Shown here in pieces: positions 42,877 to 51,612 of a DNA stretch of 56,113 nt. This DNA is from Streptacidiphilus neutrinimicus (GTDB lineage: Bacteria > Actinomycetota > Actinomycetes > Streptomycetales > Streptomycetaceae). A model generated the notes under the pieces. That model was not told where the DNA came from and ran no database searches. It was given only the letters and a program-made list of their open reading frames with translations. Position numbers and translations under genes: made by a program. Location of the stretch: positions 72,346-128,458 of the forward strand of contig NZ_BBPO01000012.1 of assembly GCF_000787815.1 (NCBI RefSeq), read 5' to 3'. Position 1 is the first letter of the stretch. Each line of letters begins with the position of its first letter.

Positions 42877-44460
42877 ATGGCCGGAAGCATCTACAAGCGC
42901 TGCGGCTGCAAGGTCCCCGTGCTCGACGACGACGGCAATCCCGTCCGCGACGCCTCCGGGCGGATCCGCCGCAGGGAACTGGGCACCAACTGCCCCCAGC
43001 TGCGCCGCCCGGGCGGGCGGTGGAACCACCGGCACGGCACCTGGTCGTGGCTGCTCCAGGTCCCCACTGGCCCGGATCAGCCCCGACAGCACCTGCGCCA
43101 GGGTGGCCACCAGACGCTCGACGAAGCCGAAGACGCGTTGCGCCACGTCCAGGAACTCCTCGCGCTCGCGGACAAGGCCGATGAGCCCGAGCACTGCCGC
43201 GCCGAGATCGCCACCCTGATCCGCGCCGCACTGCGTGCCAAGGAGCCCCTCCCCGATCCAGAGCAGCTGCGCAGCCGGATCACCCTCGGGCGCCCCGTGA
43301 ACACAGACATGACCGTGGGGGAATGGCTCACGAGCTGGCTGGAGATGAAGCGTGACATCGCACCCAACTCGCGACGCTTCTACGAGGCCAACATCCGCCT
43401 CTACCTGCTCCCCCACCTCGGCCATCGCCGGCTCGACAGGCTCCGCACCGCGCACCTCCACGCCATGTTCACGGCCATCGAGGCCAGTAACCATCTCGTC
43501 ATCGAGGAGAACGCCGCCCGCGAGGCCGTCGAGCAAGCGCGGAAGAAGGCGTGGGACCAGCGGAGCATGAAGGCCTGCCGCGCCGCCCGGCGCAAACTGC
43601 GCGCCATGGCGCCGTTTCGCCGAACCGCCGGGCTCGCCACCATCCACGGCATCCGCGCCACGCTCCGCGCCGCGCTGGCCGACGCCGCCAACGAGCAGCT
43701 CGTCATCGTCAACGTCGCGAAACTCGTCAAACTCCCCGCCCGCCATCGACCCAAGCCGAAGATCTGGACCCGCGAGCGCGTCGCCCGCTGGCGCGCCACC
43801 GGCGAGCGGCCCTCCCCCGTCATGGTGTGGACGGCCGAACTGACCGCCCGATTCCTCATCGCCAGTGCGGAGCACCCACTCCGGGTCCTGTACTGGCTCA
43901 CCGCGCACACCGGTCTACGTCGTGGCGAAGCGTGCGGCGTGCGCTGGGTCGACCTCGACCTCGACAACCACACGCTGTCCGTCAGCCAGCAGATCATCCA
44001 GCTCGGCTGGCAGACCCAGACCAGCCGCCCCAAGTCCGACGCCGGCGAACGCGTCATCGCGCTCGACCCCGCCACCGTCACTCTGCTCACCGAACACCGG
44101 CATCAGCAGCGCAAGCAACGACTCGCTCACGGCCCGGGCTGGATCGACACCGGCTTGGTCTTCACCCAGGCGGACGGCGGGCCACTTCACCCGGCGCACG
44201 TGACCGACGAGTTCCAGAAACTGATCGAGCAATACGACCTGCCGCCGATCCGATTCCACGACCTCCGCCACGGCGCCGCCACCCACGCCCTCACGGCCGG
44301 AATCGACGCCCGCGTCGTCCAGGAGACCCTGGGTCACTCCTCGAGCACCTTCACCCGTGACACCTACCAGTCGGTCGTCAACGAGGTGAAGCACAGCGCC
44401 GCAGCCGCCCTCGCGGAGATCTTCACGCAGGCCGCCAGGAATCTCAACGACGCCGGTTGA
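42877..44460 (+). CDS. int: Tyrosine recombinase (site-specific integrase)
   Basis: 527 aa from ATG 42877 (MAGSIYKRCGC, a very common start of streptomycete integrases; GAGAGG upstream). A Cys-containing N-terminal arm-binding region, a core-binding domain (TVGEWLTSWLEMKRDIAPNS) and a catalytic domain follow. Catalytic residues: R348 (TGLRRGEACG), H461 and R464 (HDLRHGAATH), H487 (LGHSS) and Y497 (RDTYQSV). All are intact. It should recombine the tRNA-Lys core repeats at 9810-9856 and 49503-49549, with the GCTCCCACC pairs as probable arm sites. Unusually, 5 kb of cargo separate it from the nearest att site. Confidence 0.93.
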   Translation: MAGSIYKRCGCKVPVLDDDGNPVRDASGRIRRRELGTNCPQLRRPGGRWNHRHGTWSWLLQVPTGPDQPRQHLRQGGHQTLDEAEDALRHVQELLALADKADEPEHCRAEIATLIRAALRAKEPLPDPEQLRSRITLGRPVNTDMTVGEWLTSWLEMKRDIAPNSRRFYEANIRLYLLPHLGHRRLDRLRTAHLHAMFTAIEASNHLVIEENAAREAVEQARKKAWDQRSMKACRAARRKLRAMAPFRRTAGLATIHGIRATLRAALADAANEQLVIVNVAKLVKLPARHRPKPKIWTRERVARWRATGERPSPVMVWTAELTARFLIASAEHPLRVLYWLTAHTGLRRGEACGVRWVDLDLDNHTLSVSQQIIQLGWQTQTSRPKSDAGERVIALDPATVTLLTEHRHQQRKQRLAHGPGWIDTGLVFTQADGGPLHPAHVTDEFQKLIEQYDLPPIRFHDLRHGAATHALTAGIDARVVQETLGHSSSTFTRDTYQSVVNEVKHSAAAALAEIFTQAARNLNDAG

Positions 44461-44626
44461 GTCATAGCGGCCCCAACCCTGCTGCCAGCGTTGCGGACGA
44501 GAATCCGATTGCGCTGGCAGCCACTCATCCCTGACGTACTCAGCCATCGAATCCTGAGTGTCGTGTATCGCGAACGGCCAGCCGAGGGTTCCGCGCGATG
44601 CCTCCTCGCTCGGGCAGCATGGTGTC

Positions 44627-45517
44627 ATGGGAGACGCTGGAGACAGGGACCTAACGCCCGGCCAACGGTGGGCCTACCGTGCCAGCCCCGAGCACGGTCC
44701 GGTACGTGAGGTGGAGGTCCTCAAGGTCGGCACGCAGCGACCCAAGCGCGTCAAAGTCCGCTTCACCGCTGAGGAGGATGAGGGCCGCGAGGAATGGGTC
44801 CCGCCGGCGCGGCTGCGGGCTCCCTGGGCCGAGAAGGACACGTGGCTGGAGGCGCAACGCCAGTGGGCCGAGCTAACCCAGGACGCACCGGATCAGGACG
44901 ACCCCGGGTTCAGAGCAGCCAACCTCGTCTTCGACACCTGCCCCCTGAACGGCCGAGCGGAAATCGGCTACAACCTGCGCGTACGCGGCCTCCTGTTCCT
45001 CCAGGACATTCCAGGGCTGTGCCGGTTGCTTGGCGTCTCGGATGCCTTCTTCCTCGCCGATCCACGGAGTCAACCCGGTGATGACGGCACAATCATCGCC
45101 CCGTGGCCTACAACCCTGGCCACCGCGCAATTCCTGGCTAGGGTGCATGCCGAAGTCCTGCTCTCCGAACTCGCGAGGATGGAGGAGCGCGCGCAGCAGC
45201 GGGCGATCTACGGGCAGCACTACCCCGGCCGCGGCAAGACACCCGACAGTGTCGTCAGCCCAGAAGTCTGTGCCGAGGTCGACGCCGAGTTCCGCCAGGC
45301 CTGGGACCTCGTAAGCGGCTGGTGCGGGACAGAAGCGCTGGACAGCCGCGACGAACTGGCCGCGCTACGCATCGAGGTCGTGCGCATCGGGAAGCTGATG
45401 GAGGAAGCCATCACGGCGCTCCGCGCAGCCGGAAAGCGGGACACCGCGGACTACTTCGCCAAGCGCCTTGGCGTACCCCTCGATGTCGTCCGGAACGCCG
45501 AGCTGAGCGGGCAGTAG
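44627..45517 (+). CDS. Hypothetical protein downstream of int
   Basis: 296 aa from ATG 44627. The first 70 residues look like a small beta-barrel (GQRWAYRASPEHGPVREVEV, RVKVRFTAEEDEGREEWVPP). The rest is helical (LARVHAEVLLSELARMEERA, DELAALRIEVVRIGKLMEEA) and ends ADYFAKRLGVPLDVVRNAEL. No known domain. It forms a same-strand series with the gene at 45614 and may be an accessory defence or maintenance gene, as genes beside integrases often are. Confidence 0.7.
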   Translation: MGDAGDRDLTPGQRWAYRASPEHGPVREVEVLKVGTQRPKRVKVRFTAEEDEGREEWVPPARLRAPWAEKDTWLEAQRQWAELTQDAPDQDDPGFRAANLVFDTCPLNGRAEIGYNLRVRGLLFLQDIPGLCRLLGVSDAFFLADPRSQPGDDGTIIAPWPTTLATAQFLARVHAEVLLSELARMEERAQQRAIYGQHYPGRGKTPDSVVSPEVCAEVDAEFRQAWDLVSGWCGTEALDSRDELAALRIEVVRIGKLMEEAITALRAAGKRDTADYFAKRLGVPLDVVRNAELSGQ

Positions 45518-45613
45518 ACACTGAGCAACTGGTCGACACCGGACGCTCAGCGCACTCACCGGAGCTCCCGCCCAGCCTCGTGCACCGCAGACCAGCGCTG
45601 ATAGGAGGAAATC

Positions 45614-46678
45614 GTGTCCATACTGGATGACGAAGTCGCCAGTCTCGTCGAACAGCTTCGGCGCGACGGCGGCGTCCTTCGTTTCCTCAATCCTGAGCCG
45701 CAGGAGCGAGCCCGGCTTCGCCGCCTGGTGCACGCGGTCAAGGCAGCGGGGCTGGTACCGCCCGGCCATCATCTCCAGCACTCCGGTCGTGACAAGGGCG
45801 ACCTCGTCGTCCGCCTCGTGCAAGGCGACCACCCTGTCCACACGAGGGAGATCCCGGCACCGGTGCCCGTTCCCGACTCGGTGGGAGAGGCGGAGCTGCA
45901 CCCCGCCGTGCGCTCGGCCCGACCCCCTGTCTGCGATGCGTGCAACGCCCGCGCCCGGCGCATCCTGCAGGCGCTCGCTGATGCCGCGCAGACCCACGGC
46001 TACACGGTCGCCGCCCCGGCCGCCGACACGCGTGGGGACATCGTGATCTCCTCGGACGGCGGACAGTTCCCCCTCTCCCTGAGCGAGGGCACCAGCGAAG
46101 TTCTCGACGCCGACAGCGTCCGATATGCCTGGCAACGGGTGACAGCCACCAAAGCCAACTCGACGCACCAGCTCGACCTGCGGATCGAGGAGCGGTCCTG
46201 GGAACACCGAGGGCGACGCCACCAATGGGGCGACCGACAGCGCTGGACCCTGGAGGACAAGCTCCCCGCGGTGATGCATGAGATTCAACAGCGAGCCGAT
46301 GCCGAGATCGAGCGGCAACATCAGCGCGAACTTGAAGCACAGCGCACCCAGCAGGCCTGGCAAGCCGCCATGGAGCGAGCCCACCGGAAAGCCCGCGAGA
46401 CCCATCGAGTGAAAGCCATCCAAGAACAAACGGAGTCCTGGCGGCTCGCGGTCAACATCCGGGACTACTGCAATGCCCTTGAGCAACGCCTTCGGACAGA
46501 GCCAACTGACTCACCTGCCAACGCGGTGAGCGAGTGGATCGAATGGGCCCGAGAACACGCAGACAGCATCGACCCTCTCCAGCACCTGTCGAGCCTCGTC
46601 GAGGAGCCAGTCATCACCTCCGACGAACTACGCCCGCACCTGGGAGGCTGGAGTCCGCACGGGCCCCATCGACAGTGA
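45614..46678 (+). CDS. Hypothetical coiled-coil protein
   Basis: 354 aa from GTG 45614 with a strong AGGAGGAA site. N-terminal 70 residues: DDEVASLVEQLRRDGGVLRF and RRLVHAVKAAGLVPPGHHLQ, a winged-helix-like unit. The middle is beta-rich with VCDACNARARRILQALADAA. A charged coiled coil of about 70 residues (IQQRADAEIERQHQRELEAQ onwards) and a C-terminal helical tail follow. Proteins of this type accompany the 44627 gene's family in streptomycete elements, as far as I can recall; function unknown. Confidence 0.68.
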   Translation: MSILDDEVASLVEQLRRDGGVLRFLNPEPQERARLRRLVHAVKAAGLVPPGHHLQHSGRDKGDLVVRLVQGDHPVHTREIPAPVPVPDSVGEAELHPAVRSARPPVCDACNARARRILQALADAAQTHGYTVAAPAADTRGDIVISSDGGQFPLSLSEGTSEVLDADSVRYAWQRVTATKANSTHQLDLRIEERSWEHRGRRHQWGDRQRWTLEDKLPAVMHEIQQRADAEIERQHQRELEAQRTQQAWQAAMERAHRKARETHRVKAIQEQTESWRLAVNIRDYCNALEQRLRTEPTDSPANAVSEWIEWAREHADSIDPLQHLSSLVEEPVITSDELRPHLGGWSPHGPHRQ

Positions 46679-46771
46679 CCCCGAACAGGCACCCAACGCC
46701 TGGTAGCCCCTGAACGCCCCGCAGGCGCAGGCGCTGATGTTGGAAGCCAACGCTTGCCGGCAGCAGGCTCC

Positions 46772-46990
46772 TCAGAAGATCATCAGAGCGGTCTCGTCAG
46801 GCTCATAGAAGGCAAGTTGGTAGACCAAGTCCTCCACCGCGACCGGCTTCAAGGAGCCCGTGCACGACACCAGGACCTCGCGCACGCCCACGTGCGGCTC
46901 ATCGTGACGGGCCGCGTTCCAGTGTCCGGCGACGCCACCCGGTATCGCAGCCACGTTCCTGCCGCACCTGCTGCAGGTTGTCCTGGGCAT
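46772..46990 (-). CDS. Small zinc-ribbon protein
   Basis: 72 aa from ATG 46990 (ATG 46996 is two codons earlier). N-terminal RTTCSRCGRNVAAIPGGVAG and HWNAARHDEP give C-x2-C plus His ligands, a common small actinobacterial mobile-element protein. It is on the opposite strand to its neighbours. Confidence 0.55.
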   Translation of the reverse strand: MPRTTCSRCGRNVAAIPGGVAGHWNAARHDEPHVGVREVLVSCTGSLKPVAVEDLVYQLAFYEPDETALMIF

Positions 46991-47172
46991 CTTCACACTT
47001 CGATCGTCTCATCACCCACCGACAGGCGGGCCTGCGATCGGGGCTGTGCCTGGTGTCGACTGACGGCCATGCCGGCACCGCATCGGCCTGACGGTCGGCT
47101 CCGACGAACGCCTCATGGGCTCGCAGTCGACGCCTCGGGCCGATGTCGGTGGAGCGAGGCATAGTGCCGACC

Positions 47173-49251
47173 ATGTTGAACGGACTTCACGAGATCGACT
47201 GGTCGTCGCTGCACCACGCCTACGGCTCCGCCGAGGAGGTGCCGGCCCTGCTGGCGGCCCTCCGCTCCACGGATCCCAAGGAGCGAGGCAAGGCCCTGAG
47301 CCGGTACTACGGGGCCGTGCACCACCAGGGCTCCGTGTACCCGTCCACCATCGCCAGCCTGCCGTTCCTCTTCAAGTTGGCCGAGGACCACCGCACGCCC
47401 GACCGAGCCGAGATCGTGCAACTGATCGTCAGCATTGGGCAGTCGGCGGTCGAGCGCGGCGACGTGGAAGACGGCGACGCGGAGTTCTTCACCGGAGCCG
47501 GGGCCACGATGCGCAAGCGTGCGGACGTGTTCGTCGGCTTTGCCTCGGAGCCCGACGCGCGGCTGCGTCGCGCCGCGATACCGGCGCTGGGGTGCTTCCT
47601 CGAAGACGCGCACCGGGCAGCTCACCTGCTGCGGACCCGCCTTCCCGAGGAGCCGGGGGTCGTGGAGCGGCTGCTGCTCCTGGAGGCGATGGCGGAGCTG
47701 GCCCTGCGTCTGCCGACAGCCTCGGACGAGGCGACGACGTGGTTCACCGGGCTTGCCTCGGACCGGTCGGTCGCGCCCGAGATCCGGCTCGCAGCCGTGG
47801 TCCAGCGCGCGCGGTGTGCTCCGGACCGGATCGGTCCCGACGTCGTTCCCGCCGCGATGGAGCTGCTCAGCGAGCTCGCACAGGTCCACGTCCCGGCCTC
47901 CACGTGGGCGGACCCGCCGCGCAAGAACTCCCCAAAGCCAAAGGCGAACGGCGTACCGCCGCACATCCTCGCCGCGTTCGAGGACCTCGAACGACACGGG
48001 CGCGTCCACTCCCCCACCACCGACCTGCTGCGCACCTTCCACCAAACCCTGGCGCACCGGGTGCCCCAGCGCACGGCCCTGCTGGCGGCGCAGCTGCGCG
48101 ACCCCGATCCCGGCGCGCGGCTGGACGCCCTGCGCATGAGCGGGGACGTGATGCGCGCCTGGCGCGGTGACCACACGTCACTGATCACGCTGGTCGCCGG
48201 GCAGCTGGGTGCGGAGCACCTCGAGGTCGCCGCGGAGGCGGCGGCTGTCCTGGAGTCCTGCCACGTGATCGCCGGACCTGCCCGGGAGGCGCTGGCCCAG
48301 CACGTCGCCGAGCAACGCGCCACCTACGGGCCGAACGTGTGGGCAGCCACGCACCCCCAGCTGCGGCGGGCCCACCAGGAGGCCGTCCGCGCCCTGGCCC
48401 GCCTCGGCGACGTGCGAGCTGTTCCCAGTCTGATCACTGCCTTCGACAGCGGCGTCGACGCCTGGCGCGCGGTCCAGGTGGCCGGCGCTCTGCCGGAGGC
48501 CGCCGACGCGTTGGTGCCGCGGCTCTGTGATCACCTGCGTCGGCTCGACGACGCACAGGGGCCTGCGGAGATGAGCGTCCGCTCCACGCTGTCCGCCCTC
48601 GCCGCGCTCGGGGACCCGGCCGCGCTGCCAGTCGTCCACGACACGCTCACCACAGCGGTGGCCCACGAGCAGTGGGGCATCGCCTCCCCGGCGTTGGAGA
48701 CCCTGCGCGCCTTCGGCCCGGCGGCGGCACCTGCCCTCGCCGAGATCCGAGCACTGACCGGAGCGACGGACGCCCACGTCCGCCCAGCAGCCGTCGCCGC
48801 GCTCTGGGCCATCGGCGGCGACCACGAGGAAGTCATGCCGCTCCTCCTCGGCCTGCTGGACGACAACATCACCTTCCGCATCTCGGACGCGGCCGGGATC
48901 CTAGGCCAGATCGGCGCCCCGGCCGCGGCAGCGCTGCCGCGCCTGCGCTCACTCCTCACGCACGGATACGAATGGGTCCGCGTCCCCTGCGCCGCGGCCC
49001 TCTGGGACATCGGCGGCGAGCCGGAGGCACCGGCGGTGCTGGACACCCTGCTCCAGGCCTGGACGAAGAACCCGGCGACGGCCAACAACGCCGTGGCCTG
49101 CCTGGACCGTATGGGCACAAGTGCCGCACCCGCCCTGCCCCTGCTCCGCTCCCAACTGGCCCTCCCCGGGCGCGGTGGCCGGTTCTCCAGCATCGGCAAC
49201 GACGAGGACCTGCAGCGCATCGGCCAGGAGGTCATCCGGCGCCTCACCTGA
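47173..49251 (+). CDS. HEAT-repeat protein, 692 aa
   Basis: Alpha-solenoid starting at ATG 47173 (MLNGLHEIDWSSLHHAYGSA); GTG 47164 is closer to a GAGCGAGG site and also possible. After the conserved N-terminal segment (EEVPALLAALRSTDPKERGK, ALSRYYGAVHHQGSVYPSTI) the chain consists of HEAT repeats to the end (RRAAIPALGCFLEDAHRAA, VRPAAVAALWAIGGDHEEVM, RVPCAAALWDIGGEPEAPAV). This N-terminal signature marks a family of actinobacterial HEAT proteins often found among toxin/immunity genes. It is the last gene of the island before the tRNA. No enzyme motif. Confidence 0.82.
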   Translation: MLNGLHEIDWSSLHHAYGSAEEVPALLAALRSTDPKERGKALSRYYGAVHHQGSVYPSTIASLPFLFKLAEDHRTPDRAEIVQLIVSIGQSAVERGDVEDGDAEFFTGAGATMRKRADVFVGFASEPDARLRRAAIPALGCFLEDAHRAAHLLRTRLPEEPGVVERLLLLEAMAELALRLPTASDEATTWFTGLASDRSVAPEIRLAAVVQRARCAPDRIGPDVVPAAMELLSELAQVHVPASTWADPPRKNSPKPKANGVPPHILAAFEDLERHGRVHSPTTDLLRTFHQTLAHRVPQRTALLAAQLRDPDPGARLDALRMSGDVMRAWRGDHTSLITLVAGQLGAEHLEVAAEAAAVLESCHVIAGPAREALAQHVAEQRATYGPNVWAATHPQLRRAHQEAVRALARLGDVRAVPSLITAFDSGVDAWRAVQVAGALPEAADALVPRLCDHLRRLDDAQGPAEMSVRSTLSALAALGDPAALPVVHDTLTTAVAHEQWGIASPALETLRAFGPAAAPALAEIRALTGATDAHVRPAAVAALWAIGGDHEEVMPLLLGLLDDNITFRISDAAGILGQIGAPAAAALPRLRSLLTHGYEWVRVPCAAALWDIGGEPEAPAVLDTLLQAWTKNPATANNAVACLDRMGTSAAPALPLLRSQLALPGRGGRFSSIGNDEDLQRIGQEVIRRLT

Positions 49252-49418
49252 CCCAACGTCAGTACTCGATGCGAGGCCGCTTGCTCCAGAGGGGCGGGCC
49301 GACGGTCTCGGTCACACAGGCCAGCCAAAACGCTCACGCGGCACTGACCGGCCTTCTCCCGGCGCGGGGCACGGCAGAGCGGACTCATCCGAGCCGTTCA
49401 CATCCGCCCCGCGCCCGG

Positions 49419-49438
49419 GCTCCCACCTTGCTCCCACC
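49419..49438 (+). repeat. Putative right integrase arm sites
   Basis: Two copies of GCTCCCACC at 49419-49427 and 49430-49438, 11-base period, 65-84 bases inside the right att core, in the same orientation as the left pair at 9985-10006. In the excised circle both pairs would flank the joined att core. Confidence 0.6.
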
Positions 49439-49452
49439 TCAGGCACAAAAAA

Positions 49453-49490
49453 GACCTGCGGCTTCATGATCAATCATGAAGCCGCAGGTC
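49453..49490 (-). terminator. Rho-independent terminator of the tRNA gene, supplied by the island
   Basis: Perfect 18-bp inverted repeat (49453-49470 and 49473-49490) with a 2-base loop. On the minus strand it is followed by six T (complement of 49447-49452). It lies 15 bases beyond the tRNA 3' end, inside the island. Confidence 0.85.
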
Positions 49491-49502
49491 AGATACCACC
49501 TT

Positions 49503-49549
49503 GGTGGTGCGCCGCCAGGGACTCGAACCCCGGACCCGCTGATTAAGAG
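49503..49549 (-). repeat. attR: Right attachment site within tRNA-Lys (47-bp direct repeat)
   Basis: Identical to 9810-9856; the identity ends at 49502 and 49550. It covers the tRNA from the anticodon loop to two bases past CCA, so integration leaves the tRNA gene whole. Confidence 0.92.
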
Positions 49550-49581
49550 TCAGCTGCTCTAACCAACTGAGCTAGCGGCGC
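49505..49581 (-). tRNA. tRNA-Lys (anticodon CTT)
   Basis: 77 bases including an encoded CCA. The acceptor stem pairs GCGCCGC with GCGGCGC; the D-arm GCTC/GAGC, anticodon stem GCTGA/TCAGC around loop CTCTTAA, and a T-arm with TTCGAGT are all complete. The 3' part from the anticodon loop on lies in the att core. Confidence 0.95.
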
Positions 49582-49628
49582 CGGTGTGCTCTCTTCGCGG
49601 TTTCCCGCGCCTCGGCACGACAGAAATA

Positions 49629-50323
49629 CTACCTGACCTGCGGGGGTGCTCGTGACCACCACGGTGGGGGGCGGGGGTCAGGCGGAGGAGCGGGCGCGGC
49701 GGATGGAGATGGCGACAACGGAGGAGACGGGTCGGCGCGGGTGAGGTCGGTGAGGAGGCGGCGGGCTTGGCGGTCCGGGCGGGTGGGGTGGAGATGGCTG
49801 GTCAGGTCGACGGTGGCCGCGAGGGTGGTGAGGGCGAGGTCGCGGGGTGGGGCCGTCAGCGGGGAGGCCAGGACGCCGTCGATGCGGGCGACCCGGGACG
49901 CGCGGGCGTCGGGGTCGGTGAGCGTGTGGGTGGTGACCGGGATGAAGCCGAGGAGACGGGCCTCGTCCCGGCTGAGGAGGCCGGCGGCCGTCAGGCTGTC
50001 GAGGTAGGGCCGCGCGCCCGGGCGTCGGCGGAGGCGCAGCAGGCAGCGGGAGATGCGCGCTCCGCGCGGACCGACGACGGTGGGGAGCAGGGACGTCGCC
50101 GCCGCTGCCAGGCCGGGTGCGGAAGTGACCCGCTCGCGCTGGCGTGGAGACGCTTTCCGTCGAATCTCAGAGCGCCCGCGAAGTGCAGTTCCGCGAGGAT
50201 CGCGCCGGCGAGAGCGTGGGCGAGGTAGAGCGGCTGCCGGATCCGACCGTCGCCCGGGCGGGCGCAGAGGAAGAGCAGGTCCTCCGGGAGGCAGACGGTC
50301 GGGTCGGTGAATCCGTCGGTCAT
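49629..50323 (-). pseudogene. GPP34 (Golgi phosphoprotein 3-like) family gene with a frameshift
   Basis: The N-terminal half (ATG 50323: VCLPEDLLFLCARPGDGRIR, then YLAHALAGAILAELHFAGAL) and the C-terminal half (AATSLLPTVVGPRGARISRC, LTAAGLLSRDEARLLGFIPV, DLALTTLAATVDLTSHL) match GPP34 proteins but lie in two frames. The switch is near 50105-50130. Each half reads cleanly, so one indel separates them: a fresh pseudogene or a sequence error. Bacterial GPP34 proteins are membrane-associated and of unclear function; several copies per streptomycete genome are normal. Confidence 0.65.
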
Positions 50324-50526
50324 GAGGCCTCCTGGACGTGGGCGGCGGGCCGCGCGACGGGTCCATGTGAGAGGAGTCACGTTCCCGCGAGCAGGCTGGT
50401 TCCCGGCGCGGGCGAACGGTTCGGGTGGGAACAGGATGCCGTGGGCGGCGGTTGCCCAGAAGGAGGACACAGAAGACACGGGCCAAGTCAGAGCCGGCAG
50501 CCCCTCGAGACCCGCGGAGTCGCACG

Positions 50527-51612
50527 ATGAGCCAGACCGTCCCCCAGGAGACCACGCAGGCCGGAGCGGCCGGAGCGGCGGGAGCGGCCGAGACGCCGCT
50601 GTCGATCCTCGACCTGGCCACCGTCGGGGAGGGCTACACGCCCACGCAGGCGCTCGCCGCGACCACGACCCTGGCGCAGCACGCCGAGCAGTGGGGCTAC
50701 TCGCGCTTCTGGGTGGCCGAGCACCACGGGATGCCCGGCATCGCGAGCTCCTCCCCCGCCGTGCTGCTGGCGCACCTGGGCGCGCACACGAACCGGATCC
50801 GGCTCGGCTCCGGCGGGGTGATGCTGCCGAACCACGCGCCGCTGGTGATCGCGGAGCAGTTCGGAATGCTGCACGCGCTGCATCCCGGGCGGATCGACCT
50901 CGGGCTCGGGCGGGCGCCGGGGACGGACCAGGCGACAGCGCGGGCGCTGCGACGCGGGGCCGGGACGGACGCGGCGGACGAGTTCCCGCAGCAGCTCAGC
51001 GAGTTGCTGCACTTCCTGGACGCGGACTTCCCGGCCGGGCACCTCTACCAGCGGCTCAAGGCCGTGCCCGGGGAAGCGAGCGCGCCGGGCCAGGGGCGGC
51101 CGCCCGTGTGGCTGCTGGGCTCGTCGGGCTTCAGCGCGCAGCTCGCCGGGCGGCTCGGGCTGCCGTTCGCGTTCGCGCACCACTTCAGCGCGGCGAACAC
51201 GGTCCCCGCACTGGACCTGTACCGGGAGACGTTCCGCCCCTCCGAGGTCCTCTCCGAGCCCTACGCGCTGATCGGGGTGGGCGTCGTCGCCGCCGACGAG
51301 GAGCGCGAGGCGCGACGGCTGGCGGGCTCGGGGGCGCTGGCGATGATGCGGCTGCGCACAGGTCGGCCCGGTCTGGTGCCGACGCCGGAGGAGGCGGAGG
51401 CGTACCCCTACAACGAGCTGGAGCGGGACTTCATCGACGCGTGGCTCGCGAACGTCGTCGTCGGCGACCCGGACCAGGTCCGCGCCGGGCTGCAGGAGCT
51501 GCGGAAGCGGACCGGCGCGGACGAGCTGATGGTCACCAGCAACATCCACGGCCATGAGGCCCGGCGCCGCTCCTACGAGTTGGTGGCGAAGGCATGGGGT
51601 CTGCTCGGGTGA
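50527..51612 (+). CDS. LLM-class flavin-dependent oxidoreductase
   Basis: 361-aa luciferase-like FMN or F420 enzyme. ATG 50527. TIM-barrel landmarks: [97 protein letters not shown]. This matches the group-1 bacterial luciferase-like family. Its stop overlaps the next gene's GTG, so the two are co-translated. Confidence 0.9.
   Translation: MSQTVPQETTQAGAAGAAGAAETPLSILDLATVGEGYTPTQALAATTTLAQHAEQWGYSRFWVAEHHGMPGIASSSPAVLLAHLGAHTNRIRLGSGGVMLPNHAPLVIAEQFGMLHALHPGRIDLGLGRAPGTDQATARALRRGAGTDAADEFPQQLSELLHFLDADFPAGHLYQRLKAVPGEASAPGQGRPPVWLLGSSGFSAQLAGRLGLPFAFAHHFSAANTVPALDLYRETFRPSEVLSEPYALIGVGVVAADEEREARRLAGSGALAMMRLRTGRPGLVPTPEEAEAYPYNELERDFIDAWLANVVVGDPDQVRAGLQELRKRTGADELMVTSNIHGHEARRRSYELVAKAWGLLG

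Larger units (their letters stand above)
9810..49549. mobile_element. tRNA-Lys-integrated genomic island, about 39.7 kb
   Basis: The island is bounded by 47-bp perfect direct repeats at 9810-9856 and 49503-49549, derived from the 3' part of the tRNA-Lys(CTT) gene. It carries a tyrosine integrase (42877-44460), an excisionase candidate (42335-42649), a GntR-type regulator and paired GCTCCCACC repeats near each end. I see no Rep, Prim-Pol, TraB/FtsK-like or phage structural gene. The best description is therefore an integrative cargo island, possibly derived from an actinomycete integrative and conjugative element that lost replication and transfer, or one mobilised in trans. Cargo: ADP-ribosylation-related, immunity-like and type VII secretion-like genes. 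Confidence 0.88.

Noticed and set aside
9857-49502. Self-transmissible integrative and conjugative element
   Set aside because: int, xis and a GntR regulator fit, but no replication protein or TraB-type translocase was found, so only a cargo island is claimed.
9810-49549. Prophage
   Set aside because: No capsid, terminase, portal, tail or lysis genes can be recognised.
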